Part shown: one piece after another, positions 26,701-55,858 of the stretch
Position numbering within the stretch: position 1 is the stretch's first letter
Layout of the letters: each line of letters starts with the position of its first letter
Assembly: GCF_036417845.1 (NCBI RefSeq)
Contig: NC_089994.1
Span: 16,820,001-16,884,000, forward strand
Source: Apteryx mantelli
Taxonomy: Eukaryota; Chordata; Aves; Apterygiformes; Apterygidae
Direction of reading: 5' to 3'
Length of the DNA stretch: 64,000 bases
Translations under genes and position numbers: made by a program
The notes under the pieces: model-generated
What the model was told of the DNA's origin: nothing
Databases searched by the model: none
The model's input: the letters and a program-made list of their open reading frames with translations, nothing else

Positions 26701-27408
26701 CTGTTGATAACTACCACATTTGTATACAATTTATGTCCCAGTCTACACCAGTCTAGAATAGCAAATTATAGTGTTGATTTCATCCAAGTAGCATTGCCCG
26801 TTTTAATTGGAACTGCTGCTAAGTGCCACAGTTTTATACAGTTCATGTCCCGGTCCACACCAGCCTAGAACGGCATCCGGTCGGGGCTGATTGTAACAGA
26901 CCTGTGTGCACTGAAGGTGCATCTTCCGAGGGAACTGCCTAGCCCTGTAAATCAACTTTGCAATCCCTGGATTCCTTAAGATCCTAGAACCAAGTGAAAT
27001 CCCCGGAATGTAAAAGTTCCGTTGTTCTTGTGTAGATATTTACTGCAAGGTGAGACTGTCAGCCTCACAGATTTGACAGTTTGTCCCTGTTAAGGATGCA
27101 TAAAGTATTAAGCTAAGCTAATCCTTTTTCACGATCACTTCATACATCTTTAAAACATTCCATCCGCTTAACTGCCGCTTATAAACCTTACTCTATGGAA
27201 ACCCCTTTTTATGTTGCTGTTGTATGTTTTGTGTTGTTGTTGTTACTGCTCTCCAGGTGCAGCAGCTTTACTGGAAGAAGAAATTCCAGATGAAATCACA
27301 GCAGAGATATTCACTGCTGACATTCTTGGCTTACCAATTCCTGAACCAGAAAAAAACAAAACAGAAAAAAGAGATCAATCTTTGATCCATGAAGGCTCTG
27401 AATCATAG
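11762..27408 (+). CDS. CFAP251: Cilia- and flagella-associated protein 251 (WD repeat protein 66)
   Basis: CFAP251 belongs to the calmodulin- and spoke-associated complex at the base of radial spoke 3; loss in men causes malformed sperm flagella. Exons with consistent phases: 12030-12170, 12308-12417, 12857-12965, 13364-13444, 13654-13731, 14018-14062, 14274-14491, 15102-15287, 16636-16883, 16976-17124, 17652-17825, 18119-18303, 18810-18924, 19131-19294, 21265-21355, 21562-21705, 24750-24978, 26217-26318, 27257-27408. These give 906 residues plus stop. A preceding exon ending at 11944 (open from about 11762, acceptor uncertain) ends AHPL, matching human NPL before LSWSFG. The first ~745 residues form two WD40 beta-propellers (for example [14 protein letters not shown], and [19 protein letters not shown]). 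The last ~160 are an EF-hand-like region ([20 protein letters not shown]) followed by [15 protein letters not shown]. The N-terminus is incomplete; no break is seen. Confidence 0.95.
21713..21742. repeat. (TTG)n microsatellite in CFAP251 intron
   Basis: An imperfect TTG/TTA tract starts eight bases after the donor of the 21562-21705 exon. It is short and interrupted by CTACTG. No function is suggested beyond its closeness to the donor. Confidence 0.75.
21842..21880. repeat. TACATA/TATGTA inverted repeat
   Basis: TACATACAT, then a short TATA spacer, then GTATGTATGTA forms a perfect seven-base stem. A third TACATACAT follows at 21871. It lies in a CFAP251 intron and could fold as a hairpin, or may be a decayed (TATG)n microsatellite. 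Confidence 0.6.
25591..25905 (+). mobile_element. CR1-type LINE, 3' end remnant
   Basis: The stretch carries in order the landmarks of the CR1/L3-like 3' end known from reptiles and birds: AAACTCCTTGCC, then TTCAGGGCATGAGCCAACC with CTAACTG, then a GTTATTCC segment, then GCACCTTCCTCT, then GACACGGGGCTACCTGGACC and TGGTCTG. It is in sense orientation inside the last-but-one intron region of CFAP251 (24979-26216). Divergence is high, so the copy is old. No reverse transcriptase sequence is present. Confidence 0.75.
26641..26866. repeat. Diverged tandem duplication, two ~112-bp copies
   Basis: Copy one starts CTAGAATATGCAAATTATAG at 26641 and copy two starts CTAGAATAGCAAATTATAG at 26753. They also share GTGTTGATTT, ATCCA, GGAACTG, ATGTCCC and CACACCAG-type segments in the same order. 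By eye roughly a fifth of positions differ. The pair lies in the last CFAP251 intron. A further CTAGAA at the right end may be the stub of a third copy. Confidence 0.7.
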
Positions 27409-27485
27409 CTACAAAGTTTTCTACTCATTCCTACTTTGCAATCTCAAGTGTCTGTGAAGTTTTTTTTTTTTTGCATTTATTAAAA

Positions 27486-27491
27486 AATAAA
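27486..27491 (+). other. CFAP251: CFAP251 polyadenylation signal
   Basis: AATAAA lies 78 bases after the CFAP251 stop codon, giving a short 3' UTR. A run of T precedes it. No other canonical hexamer is nearer. Confidence 0.7.
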
Positions 27492-27509
27492 GGCAATATA
27501 ATTTTAGAC

Positions 27510-28949
27510 TGATCAAACATTCATCTAACCCCTGTTTTAGCACAGGCCACAAACCTGTTGGATCAAATCTGTTTCCCAAATCAAACATGGTCCTAGTATT
27601 TTACGCTCTGTACTGCCAGTGTGGAAAGTTTGGATTTGGAGATCGTCAGTGGAAGTATTTCTGCGGTTCGGGCATGGCTAACACCTTTAATACCTTCCTA
27701 CAGGGTAGTTAATAAACAGCGATTTAAATGAACATGATGCTGTCCTGAAATGATCTTCTGGGAGAATAGCATGAAGACTCTGCTGTAAATACACCTATTT
27801 TGTAGTCCAGTGAGCCATCAGCATGTACAGAAACACACGGGTAGCTGCAAAGAACAAAAGAGTAGTCGGTGCATTATCTTCTTGCATTGATCATCCCTGT
27901 TCTTGGCTAGAATCTTCCTAGAATTCATTTTAGGGTTGGTTTATGCCAGATGAAGCTACTCTGATGCAGTCTATTTTCATCATGCTAAGGCAGTATTTAT
28001 TTGTAAAACCTGACAGTAAAGTAGCAATGTAAAAGTATTGTATTGATTATATACATTGATAAATGTAATATACAGAATGCCTGGATACATCAGAATGGAT
28101 TTGTAATTATACAAATAAATCCACCAGCCCTCAGTAAAGAAAGGAACACTGAGATGCAAATTAAAACCAGGTTTCCATTTTGGTCTTTACAACTTGTGTT
28201 TTTCTTTCTGAAAGTAGTAGTTCCAATTAGTAGTGTAATACCAATGGGACAGCATTTTACAGTGTTTGTATAAACAGCATAATGAAGCAGATATAAGTTG
28301 CTGTAGAAAGATCAGTGAAGAGCTGTTGAACATGCTTCCTTCTTTACATCATCCTCAGCATCAATTTGAATAATAATGTAGGCCCTTAAGAAGCATTCCT
28401 TTCAGCGGCAATGTTTATTAAATAGAGATCGCTGTTATGCACCGTGGAAGTATCTGTGGTTGTTCAATTAGCACAAGCAGCAAGACGTACGACTAGATAC
28501 AAGTTAATAAAGAAGTCCAGTAGCGCAGGGGCCAGAGTATGCTGGGTATGTGACGTGAGAGATTTTCTGCAGAGCAGGACTTCTCACGCAGCTCTCTTTG
28601 CCCATTTACTTATATGTGCAAATACTCCCATGTATTTGTTGGATCAGATCCTCACCTACTTTAGATCACCCTAATTCCATGGAAGTTATTGGAAGCATTT
28701 TAGGCAGCTGAGAAACCTTACAGACACCACAAGAAGATGAGCATATTGTGGATTTATTAAAAATGCTGTTTAACAAAGCAGATGTTTTGCTTAACAGGAA
28801 GCACCGGCAGCCACCACGCTCGAGGTCCGCAAAACGGTGTCACAACCTCTTGCACAAGGGCTGGACGCGGCTGTCACTCGGATATCCCTCTCACGCCCAG
28901 CGGGGAGGCGACGCTCCGGCATCCGGTGCGCTAAGAACAAAGTTAAGAG

Positions 28950-28950
<1 letters not shown>
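27510..28950. other. CFAP251-BCL7A intergenic region
   Basis: AT-rich, with no gene or repeat family that I recognise. GC content rises sharply from about 28,800 toward the BCL7A CpG island. Short open frames here have no family features. Confidence 0.55.
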
Positions 28951-47108
<18,158 letters not shown>

Positions 47109-50100
47109 ACTATAGATTTTTCTGGTCAGTTTTTATGTAAGGTACATCAGTGGGCTTAATTATAGAACAACCTTACTTAAGCATCTTCTCTTGGATGAGG
47201 ACAGAACTCCTAACTTTTCAAGTTACCAAGCAAAAATCCAAGAAAGCCTAACAAAGGTTTAACTTCTCAGACACTGAAAACTTTTTCCTGTGAAACAAAC
47301 ATTGAGAACTTTTAAGTTACTGTCTCTGAAATGGTTGGAGTAAACAACTCAGGAGGGGTCTACGCACTGTTTCTAAAGTCAAAATTACAATTATGTTGCT
47401 GCTGTATTTTTTTTTCATTTCTCTATTTAACAATGTAAGATATTTAAGGATGGTACAGGTCAGTTATTAGCTTTCATGTGAAGTTCATTGTTCTGGCGTG
47501 ATGTCTGCTTTTGTTTTGTGCCTTGTGTTCTGAAAACAGTGCTAACTTTTAAAAGTTGTTTTGCAACAGTCTCCTTTGCAAAGTGGCCTATGTTTGTATT
47601 AATGCCATGTAGTAAGGTTTTTTGATTGGTTGTTTGGGTTTTTTTTGGTTTGGAGTTTTTTGGTTTTTTGTTTTTTTGTTTTTTTGCTTTTTTTATTTTA
47701 AATCCCTGGTGCTTAAATTTTAACAAATACAGATCAGGAAGCCATTTTCACTCTTGGAGTCCAAGGAGAAAAAAGAGCTTGATATTTTATTTTAGCAGCT
47801 ATAGTGGAGATCTTTTATTGAATGCATGGCATTCGCAACTGTAAATTTGGTCTTCTAAATACTTAACTTCATCAGAAGTTAACATCTGTTTACCATTTAT
47901 AGTCCAGATCTGAATATATACTATAACACAACAGTTAAAATACTTACGTATTAGGTCCAGATCTCTGTACTGGGTACAACTTTCTTTACAGAAGAGTTCC
48001 ACTATGTACATAAATAGGATCAAAGGGATTGATGCACAGTGAATTTATTTTCAATTGGTCTTTTTTGATATCAGGTTTTCACTGAACTGGATTTTATTGT
48101 ACTGTTTCATTATAAGATGTTTACTTCTATGTTCCAGGTCAATACTGTATTTGGGATTTTCTTTTCCTTTCAGCAAGTCTCGTAAATAAGCCTTGTTGTT
48201 TCCATAGTTTCTGCATCATTGGTAGAAATGCTTTTCTTTTTCAATTATGTTGAAGTATGCTTATGCTAAACTTGGTTGAAAGGCGCTGAGCATGTGCAAC
48301 TCCCTTCAAATTTGTGGCATTTAGAGGTGCAGAGCCATCTGCAAAGGTCATAAGGGCTTGATCTTACAGCGGGCTTTGTACTTCCAGGGTGGGCACCCAG
48401 TTATAAATACCTGATGTCGGTGGGAAGCACTTATTTCTCACTTGAAAACTCTTTATGTGTGCGCGCACATACACACACACATGCATATTGCTGGATTGGG
48501 CCCTTAGTCTGTCTTCACTTTGGGAGATGGAACTTGTAATTTAAATTATGATCTCATAGCTATGAAAATGGTTGCATATAGTTTGTAAGCTAAGAACTGT
48601 AAATACTTTTTTAAATGAAAAAACTGCTTCCAGTTGATACATTTTCATAATTAGCTCTTCATTAAGCTTATTTATTTCTGAATTCTCCAATAGTGAAAAT
48701 GGCTTGCACTTACTACTGCCTTGCGTTTGCAATTACCATTTTTATTATGAAAAACAATGGGGAAGTCAGGGGAGGGAATGGAGGGAGGACTGGGGAGCCA
48801 ATACTGACCTTCCATAAAATGTTTGTAGGATTAAACTCCAAACAATATACAACACTCAGTTTCGGAGCTTCTTCTTTATGTTGAAATAAACTTTTTGGAT
48901 TTTAACTAAATAAAATTGGATTGCAAATCATTCATGAAAGCAGTGTGCTCCCTAATAAGTTTTTGGGATTTCTGGTCTGATCATGAAGTCCATTAACATT
49001 CTGAAAATAAGGAAATGAGGAGCCAAAAAATATTTGCACAATATATGCAATGAAATGGTAGAATTCTCTCTTGAATTGTGTGTATGCCTAAAATGTGGAT
49101 AACTGGTCAATGACAATTGATTTGTATGTATATTACATTCAGATTTAAGTGATATTTTGTGAGAAATTCTATTGATATATTAAATGGGCAAATTTAGAAA
49201 GATTCAAACTTACAAATATTTTTGATTTACTAGCTTTTTCTTATTTTTAATGATAAAGTTAATCTGATGCCACCTTTGAAAAGTAGTCATGTTTACTAAT
49301 CACTATCTTCAGGTGCATCGCAGCAAGCTTTTTTTTTTTTATTTTGTAGGTGTTTCCAAGGGAGTAAATAGACTTTTGGTTTAGGAACTAATTCCTGTAC
49401 TTTAGGAAGAAATAAAATATATAAATAGCACTAAAATACCTCAAATTTTTCATTAGATAGAAGCATTTATTGGCATTATTGACATCAACAGGTTTAATTA
49501 TAAATTTCCTTTTCTCTCCTGTGGCTTCTGCTCAGAATTGTTCATTGTTCTGTGGCTTAAAAAACAAGACATCATAACCATATTCCTAGAGGCTTTGTTT
49601 CTAAAATAGTAATGCTTTATTTACAGCTTATACAAAGTATGTTCAGAACTTTTTTTTTAACCAGAGATTCTAGTGACAACAGACAACTGAACAAGCAGAT
49701 AGATTTGGGTTCCTTAAACCTGTTATTGTCAGTCTCTAAGAGAAGAGACTTTGACATTATCTGGTATGAAGAAATCCAAAATAGTGTATAAGACTGTTAT
49801 TAGTCTTTTCTTGAAGTGCCTGATAACATTTATGGGCCAATGGATGTGATTAAACACATTTTAATGCCAGAAAGTACAGATGGGACCAAACCAGAACACT
49901 GGATTCAAACCTACGTAAGGTTTGAAACCAGATCTAAATCCAGCTTTTTTGGCTTGGACCTGTCTTTACCAGAAACTTGTTTTATGAACTCACTGTAAAA
50001 GGGTTTATTGAAAGCATTGAGACGTGGAGCAGAAGGAGAGATGTAATTTTCTTCAAGATGACTGAAAGTTCTCATACAGCTAATGTTTTAGAAATAGTGC

Positions 50101-50620
50101 AAATATCAAGAAGTGCTTCCTTGCTACAATGCTGAATGTTGGAGCTTCATTTACAAAAGCAAAAGAAACTAGAAGCAAGCAAGTAAATTAGCTGAGTTGG
50201 TGGAACATGTGGGAAGGCCTTCCGAATAAGCGATTTACTCAGCCAAACATTTTATAGCAGAACTATTCCTTGGAATTTTTATGCTTGGGAAAGTAGTTGT
50301 TAAACATTCCAAAAAGTGCTGGCACTTAAAAAACAACAAAAAATGATCAACAAGGCAGTATAAAAATATTGGTTTTGGGTGGCTATCTTCATACATAAAC
50401 ATCGTCATGTTTTGGAATGTTCTTTATATCTAAGGGCCTGTTAGAAGGTGTAAAGAATTTTGTTTTCTTCAATACCTAATCGTTTTCCATCTTATGATTT
50501 GTGTGTGTGTGTGTTGTACAGCAGTATAATTTTTCACTTATTTATTCCATCGGTAGTTATGGTTTGTACAATGTACAATGGTTTCATTTCAAAAATAAAA
50601 TAAAAAATCACGACATGAAT
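47109..50620 (+). other. BCL7A: BCL7A 3' UTR with two polyadenylation signals
   Basis: AATAAA signals at 48885-48890 and 50594-50599 would give 3' UTRs of about 1.8 and 3.5 kb. The distal one is followed by TTTTTATC and T-rich sequence. The UTR holds a T/G-rich tract at 47,620-47,695, an alternating purine-pyrimidine block at 48,455-48,485 and two Pumilio-type UGUANAUA motifs at 48005 and 48598. No open reading frame of note is present. Confidence 0.7.
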
Positions 50621-50629
50621 GCTGTGTGA

Positions 50630-53600
50630 ATAATTTTTATCAAGAAACAATCTCAGTTTGTTTTTTAAAATTAAAATAAATTTCAGTTTTTATGAATAGT
50701 CTTTTTAAATGTGCATTCTATGGTGTCTCATTTGGTAATGTGTAAAACGGTTCACTTCAAAGGACCAATGTTGTCTTGGTATCCTTTTAGCAGGACTTTG
50801 TGCCCCCCCCCCCCCAAAAAAAAAAAGAATAACAAAGTAATAAATAAGGCCAATGTATTTACAGGAACCTACACAGTACCTTGCTAATTTAAGGTGCTGG
50901 CTGTGGGCTTGGTACTCAGTTGATGTGTAATGGTAACTTGGGGGGTGGAGGGCAACATAGTGTGAAAATATGCTTCAGTTTCAAAAGATGCTCGAGTCAG
51001 ATGCTAGCAAGGATAAAGCTCCTTCAGTGTTTTAGAATGATTCTTTATATTCAAGAAGCGTCCTGCTTATTTTCACTGTTGTCTGCTCTGTCCCAGAGTA
51101 GCCTGCAGAGTTTCGCAGACAACTGAACTGACCTACTTGTTCACCACTACCAGAATGGTGAGCCACAGCTGGTTGGTTTTGTTCCCTCCCTTGCATTTAC
51201 TGCGGTGCTTGTGGGATCCTCTTGTGAACCCTTACAATTTGCTAGTCCAGGAGAAAACTACCCATTTTTACTTAGTATATGTATTTTTTCCCTCTGGATG
51301 GGTGAGTTAAATCTGCACACAGATATCAGCACAGCAGAGCTGTATAAGGAATAGAGTGGAACTGGAGAGATAATAGAAAGAAGAGAGCAGAGATACAAGC
51401 AAGGATGTAATTCAAGGCAGTTCCAGAAGAAAAGGCCTCTGAACAGGTAAGGCTTGGCCAGTCGGGTTACAGAGCGAGCCACAGCGTGGCTTAGAAGCGG
51501 GTATGGAGCTGGACGTTGGCCCTGTGGCTCCCCGGGAAGCCAAACAGGCAGAGGAGCCAGCGGAGGGCACCAGGACCACAGGCACCTGAGGCTGGGGGTA
51601 GGATTCCCTGCACTCATGCACCTCACCAAAGTGCTTATAGATTTAGGAGGATAATCTCTTAATGCAGTGTACTCCACAGTACTTAGTGGTATATATTTTA
51701 AAACCTTGAACCCGTTTTTCTCTCTTCCATGCCTATTACAATTGAATTCTAAGTCAGTAAACTTGCCTCCTGTGCTAAAAGCCTGCTCTGTTGAGGGAAC
51801 ATCAGCAGAACATGGTGGGCTACAGAGTTTCACTTTGCACTGCAGAAACATTAAGAAAAGCATACCCAAAAGATGCTATACTGATATGTCTGGCTGCTCT
51901 TGCCCCTTAGAGTTTCCCTGTGCCTCCTGGAATTCCCTGCTATGGGAAGGAAAGGACAACTGGGAGCCTTGACTTGCTGGTGGGCACCAGTCACCTAAAT
52001 ACTGAACTTAAAAAGGCAAGGCAAGAGGTCTGTCCCTAAAATAAATGGATTTATTGTAAGGACTGCTTCTTTCCTTGCATCTGTAATATTTGCACTGAGG
52101 CTGATTAGAGGAGAAAATTAGAGGAGAAAACCCTTAATCTACCCTTAAAACCCTAAACTGCATCAAATGTTTCTCATAGCTTAATATTGCTAGCCCTGTT
52201 TTAAATGTTTTGCAATACTACTAAATTGTCTTAGAAGATTACATTGCTGTCTAGCTGCTTTATTTTAATGTTATCCCTCTTCGCAAACAGGAAGAGGCAA
52301 GTGTAACAGCAACTGTGGCTTCCAAATAAGTTAATAAGGTAAATGTATAGGTTATTGTCATGAAAGTACTGTACACAGCACAGTTATTGATCTGTAGCTG
52401 TGATTTTTTTGAGTTCAAGTGCTCTTAGAGCAAACTACATGTCAAACTTAAGATAGACACTGTAAAACTATGAATGTTGCCTTGAATTGTTTTCAATTTT
52501 TGCTCTCAGTACTCCCAATGAGAATGCTGTGTAGAGAGATAGCACTTTTCTTTTTATCGACATTAACATAAGCTAGCAACAATTGACTTCTTTGAAACTA
52601 AATTATGACTGTGGCCTGTTCTCAAAAGTTTTAGTCAAGTGTGATGTTGATTAAGAACTGAATGTTAGTCTTCATTTTAAAGATTAATAACAGCCTTCAC
52701 ATGATGTGACAGTGCTTTACCGCTCCTTTAATGTGCGGGGAGGTATTTGGCTTGCCGTTCCTCTCCTAAACAGTGATCTGTCTTGATTTCACACTCTCTA
52801 GTGGAAAATATTAGATCATTGCAAGGACATAATTGTGATATTGGAATGAAGGATTCTTACGTGCCCAAGACTTGCAATCTCTATTCCTTGGTCCTATTTC
52901 TGATTTTACAAAGAAGTTCCACATGGTGACTTAGTCTTCTTCAGGGGAGGAAAAAAATTAGGTAGAATAGCTTGTTTTTTAACTACAAGGTCCTAGAGCT
53001 GAGAGAATATAAGCAATTTAATGTAAATGCCTTGGAGTATGCTACCTAGAATACAATTACTCTCCTGGTGATGGAGGTTAGCTACGTGGAGCGAACCAGA
53101 AGTATGTTCTTCCTGACTTTGTGTGTGCATGTGTATATTTATGGGGTTTTGTGTGGTGAACTTTTTCTCTCCGCAGACTGATATATCCATTGGCCTTATT
53201 AATGTGCTTTGATCTTGATCTATAGGATCCACTGCTTCCCTTATGCTTTTGAGAAGGATGAAATTCAATCTTCACATCTACTGAAGCCATTGTGCTTATT
53301 TTACACACACCACCAAGCAGGTATGTGGGTTATGCTTGAACTACCAGGCTAGAAGAAAGAGCTTTATGTCCCAAGCTTTTCTATATGATTCTAAACTAAT
53401 CCCTTCAGCCATCTCTGTAACCTGTGTCCTGCAGATCTCCAGCTACTTCGATAGGTATCCGGGCTTCTTGCAGGTTGTTTCTGGAAAATAATAAGCAATT
53501 TACTGTATTAAAGATGGTTAGAAATCTATGAAATACTTCTAGTGTTTCATGTGTGTAATTGCATATTTAGTGAGGAGAGAAAACTCACCATGGAAAAGTA

Positions 53601-54690
53601 GTTCATGCCAAAAAAAAAAAGCGCACCTTGGGTCTAGTGCCTTCCTCCTTGGCTTTACTGCCTTTTTGGTTTTAATTCAGGCTGAATTAAAACAGGACAG
53701 ATGGTCTGGTAGCAGAGTCCTAAAAACATATTAAGTTGCATCTTATTGATTTTTCTCTAGGCAGTTCTGGGCTGTTCTCTTTTCTTCTTATATTCATGAT
53801 TCCCGTAAACTAAGGGACACTTCCCAGAGAAAGTGTATTAGCAAAGGTGTGTTATTGTTAATTCCTGGTGACGGTTCTGTCCTTAACGACTAGAGCATCC
53901 CTAGCTGTCTTTAGCCTTAAGGTCAGAGGTGGTTATGCATTTTTGGTGCATTTGGTGCTTTCTGTGCCCCATCTCAGCCCCCGTGGCCCTGTCCCACTTA
54001 GTGGAAGTGCCCACTGGGTTGTTTCGTGGCAGCTAGCAGGAACGGGGACAGTTTGGGGGATTTGGGGGCAGTGGGGACAGGAGGAAAGTGGTGGCGTGCG
54101 ATGGGGCCCTGCAGCAGTGGCGCCTTCCCGTTCTCTGCGACTCCGGCAAGGCTGCAGGCAGCCCTGGAGGGACATTTCATCACTGACAGCGGTACAAGGG
54201 GAAGCTCAAAACCCAGTGGGTGTTAATTATGGCTAAGAAACTGGTACAAGGGGAAGCTCAAAACCCGGTGGGTGTTAATTATGGCTAAGAAACTTCTGGG
54301 TTCTCGGTGTGGGGCGGGAAGGATGATCCTGCGCTCTCCGCTGAGCTGGGCTCTCGCTTTGCAACGAAACTGCTGCTGTCCACATTCGGTGTACAGGTGT
54401 GCAGAGCCGCTACCGCAGCATCGGCCCGTGCAGCCCCGCTGCGTTACTGCAGCGGCTGCTGGGCCTCCCTTTGCTCTCGCAAATAGAAACAGCCCCCAAA
54501 AGCATGCTTTCCTACGATGCACTGGCAGCTCTGTGTCTTCGCTGCTGCCAGAAGGGCCAGACCCCGCACGGTGCCTCCTTCAGCGCAGGCAGGGAAAGAG
54601 TCCAGCTCGGAAACTCATTTCAATGTCACCGTTAGCTGGGAAGGAAGAAAAAAAAAACGCTGTCTTTCTGTGTGTCCGCGGCGCGACACA
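50630..54690. other. BCL7A-MLXIP intergenic region
   Basis: AT-rich until about 53,900, then rising in GC toward MLXIP. It holds a C run followed by an A run at 50,803-50,825 and a tandem duplication at 54191-54292. A 203-codon frame on the minus strand at 51258-51869 has no family I recognise. No gene is called. Confidence 0.5.
54191..54293. repeat. 52-bp tandem duplication, nearly identical copies
   Basis: The unit beginning GGTACAAGGGGAAGCTCAAA starts at 54191 and again at 54243. The two copies run through TTAATTATGGCTAAGAAAC and differ at one position (CCCAGTG against CCCGGTG). Such identity points to a recent event. Confidence 0.93.
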
Positions 54691-55370
54691 GGAAGCGGAT
54701 GGCTGCAGAAGAGCCAAGGAGGGGGCACTGGGGCAGCCGGGGCAGCGTGGGAGGCGGCTGGGGCTGTGCTGGGGCGCCGGGGGGCGGGAGGGGGCGAGGC
54801 AAGGCCCGGCGCTGCCCTAATCGAGCCCCCAGACACGAGGGGCCGCACGGGGCCTTCCCCAGGGCGGGAGGGGGGTCTGCTGCGCCCCAGCAGGGGCAAG
54901 AAGCGGGTTGGGGGCCCTGGTGGCAGGGCAGGGACCCGCAAAGGCAGGCAGCGGCCGGGGGAGGGGGGGGAAGTGGCCTCGGGGGTGGGCGAGGGCGGCC
55001 CTGGCTGAGAGGAGGCGGCGGCGCGCGGCCCTGACTGAGGGGAGGCGGCGGCCGGGGTCGGCCCTGGCTGAGGGGAGGCGGCGGCCGGGGGCGGCCCTGG
55101 CTGAGGGGAGGCGGCGGCCGGGGTCTCCGGCTGAGGGGAGGCGGCGGCCGGGGGCGGCCCTGGCTGAGGGGAGGCGGCGGCGGGCCGGGGGCTGCGGCCG
55201 AGGGAAGGCGCGAGCGCGGCCGCGGGGCGGCGGAGGAGGGCGGTGCCGGCGGCCGCGCCGCCCCGGCGGGGGCGCTCGGGCTGCTCGGGGCGGGGCGGGG
55301 CGGTGGCGGCGCAGAGCGGAGCAGAGCGGAGCGGGCGGCGGGCTCGGCCGGGGCTGGCGGCAGCGGGGCC
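54690..55370 (+). promoter_or_regulatory. MLXIP: MLXIP CpG-island promoter and 5' UTR
   Basis: Very GC-rich, with tandem GGGGCGGGGCGGGG boxes at about 55290-55303 and AGAGCGGAGC repeats at 55313-55332, then the ATG at 55371 in a GGCCATGG context. No TATA box is seen. The start site most likely lies between 55,200 and 55,350. Confidence 0.65.
54996..55190. repeat. GC-rich minisatellite, about six ~33-bp units
   Basis: Units of the type GGCCCTGGCTGAGGGGAGGC plus GGCGGCCGGGG begin near 54996, 55026, 55060, 55093, 55124 (variant) and 55156. Unit length varies between 30 and 33. The array ends about 180 bases before the MLXIP ATG. It creates long artificial open frames on both strands. Confidence 0.88.
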
Positions 55371-55747
55371 ATGGCCGCCGACGTGTTCATGCGGCCGGCG
55401 CGGCTGCTTGGCGCGGCGGGGCCGCTGCCGCCGCCGCGCACGGAGCCCGACGAGGACTCGTCGGACACGGACGACGGCGGCGCCTCGCCGGGCGGCGGGC
55501 GGCGGTGCGGGCCGCGGCGGGGGGGGCAGCCGCCGGGCCCCCAGATCATCCACTCGGGCCACTTCATGGTGTCGTCGCCTCACAGCGAGCACCCGCCCAA
55601 GAAGGGCTACGACTTCGACACGGTCAACGAGCAGACCTGCCAGACCTACCAGTTCGGGGCGGCCCGCGGCGGCGGCGGCGCCGGCGGCCGCCTCAGCATC
55701 GACGCCTCCCTCACGAAGCTCTTCGAGTGCATGTCGCTGGCCTACAG
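55371..55747 (+). CDS. MLXIP: MLX-interacting protein (MondoA), first coding exon
   Basis: MLXIP/MondoA is a bHLH-leucine-zipper factor that pairs with MLX and moves to the nucleus when glucose-6-phosphate rises. Exon 1 encodes 125 codons plus two bases and ends at a GTACCG donor within LAY|S, as in human. The start MAADVFM is conserved. An acidic and glycine/arginine-rich linker follows, then the Mondo conserved regions: IIHSGHFMVSSPHSEHPPKK (residues ~61-80), YDFDTVNEQTCQTYQFG, and SIDASLTKLFECMSLAY, which family knowledge links to CRM1 export and glucose sensing. Between the last two lies a Gly-rich insertion (ARGGGGAGGR) where human has KTSSCH. The bHLH-Zip and MLX-binding parts lie beyond the right edge. 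Confidence 0.95.
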
Positions 55748-55811
55748 GTACCGGCCCGGCGCGCCGGGGCCCAACGCCGCCGTCTGTGCCGCTTTTGTTT
55801 TAAACACACCC

Positions 55812-55813
<2 letters not shown>

Positions 55814-55844
<31 letters not shown>

Positions 55845-55858
55845 GGGGGGGGGGGGGG
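55814..55858. repeat. (TG)14 run followed by 15 G
   Basis: Alternating TG from 55814 to 55842, one C, then 15 consecutive G. It begins 66 bases after the MLXIP exon 1 donor. Both halves are prone to non-B structure and length variation. Confidence 0.92.

Noticed and set aside
49895-49915. GGATTCAAACCTACG as a possible tRNA B box
   Set aside because: It differs from the GGTTCRANNCC consensus, and no A box or cloverleaf can be drawn around it.
54615-55592. Minus-strand proline-rich frames of 311 and 325 codons before MLXIP
   Set aside because: They are read from the complement of the 33-bp minisatellite and the CpG island. Stops are rare there by composition, and the peptide is just the repeat unit. 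No domain is present.
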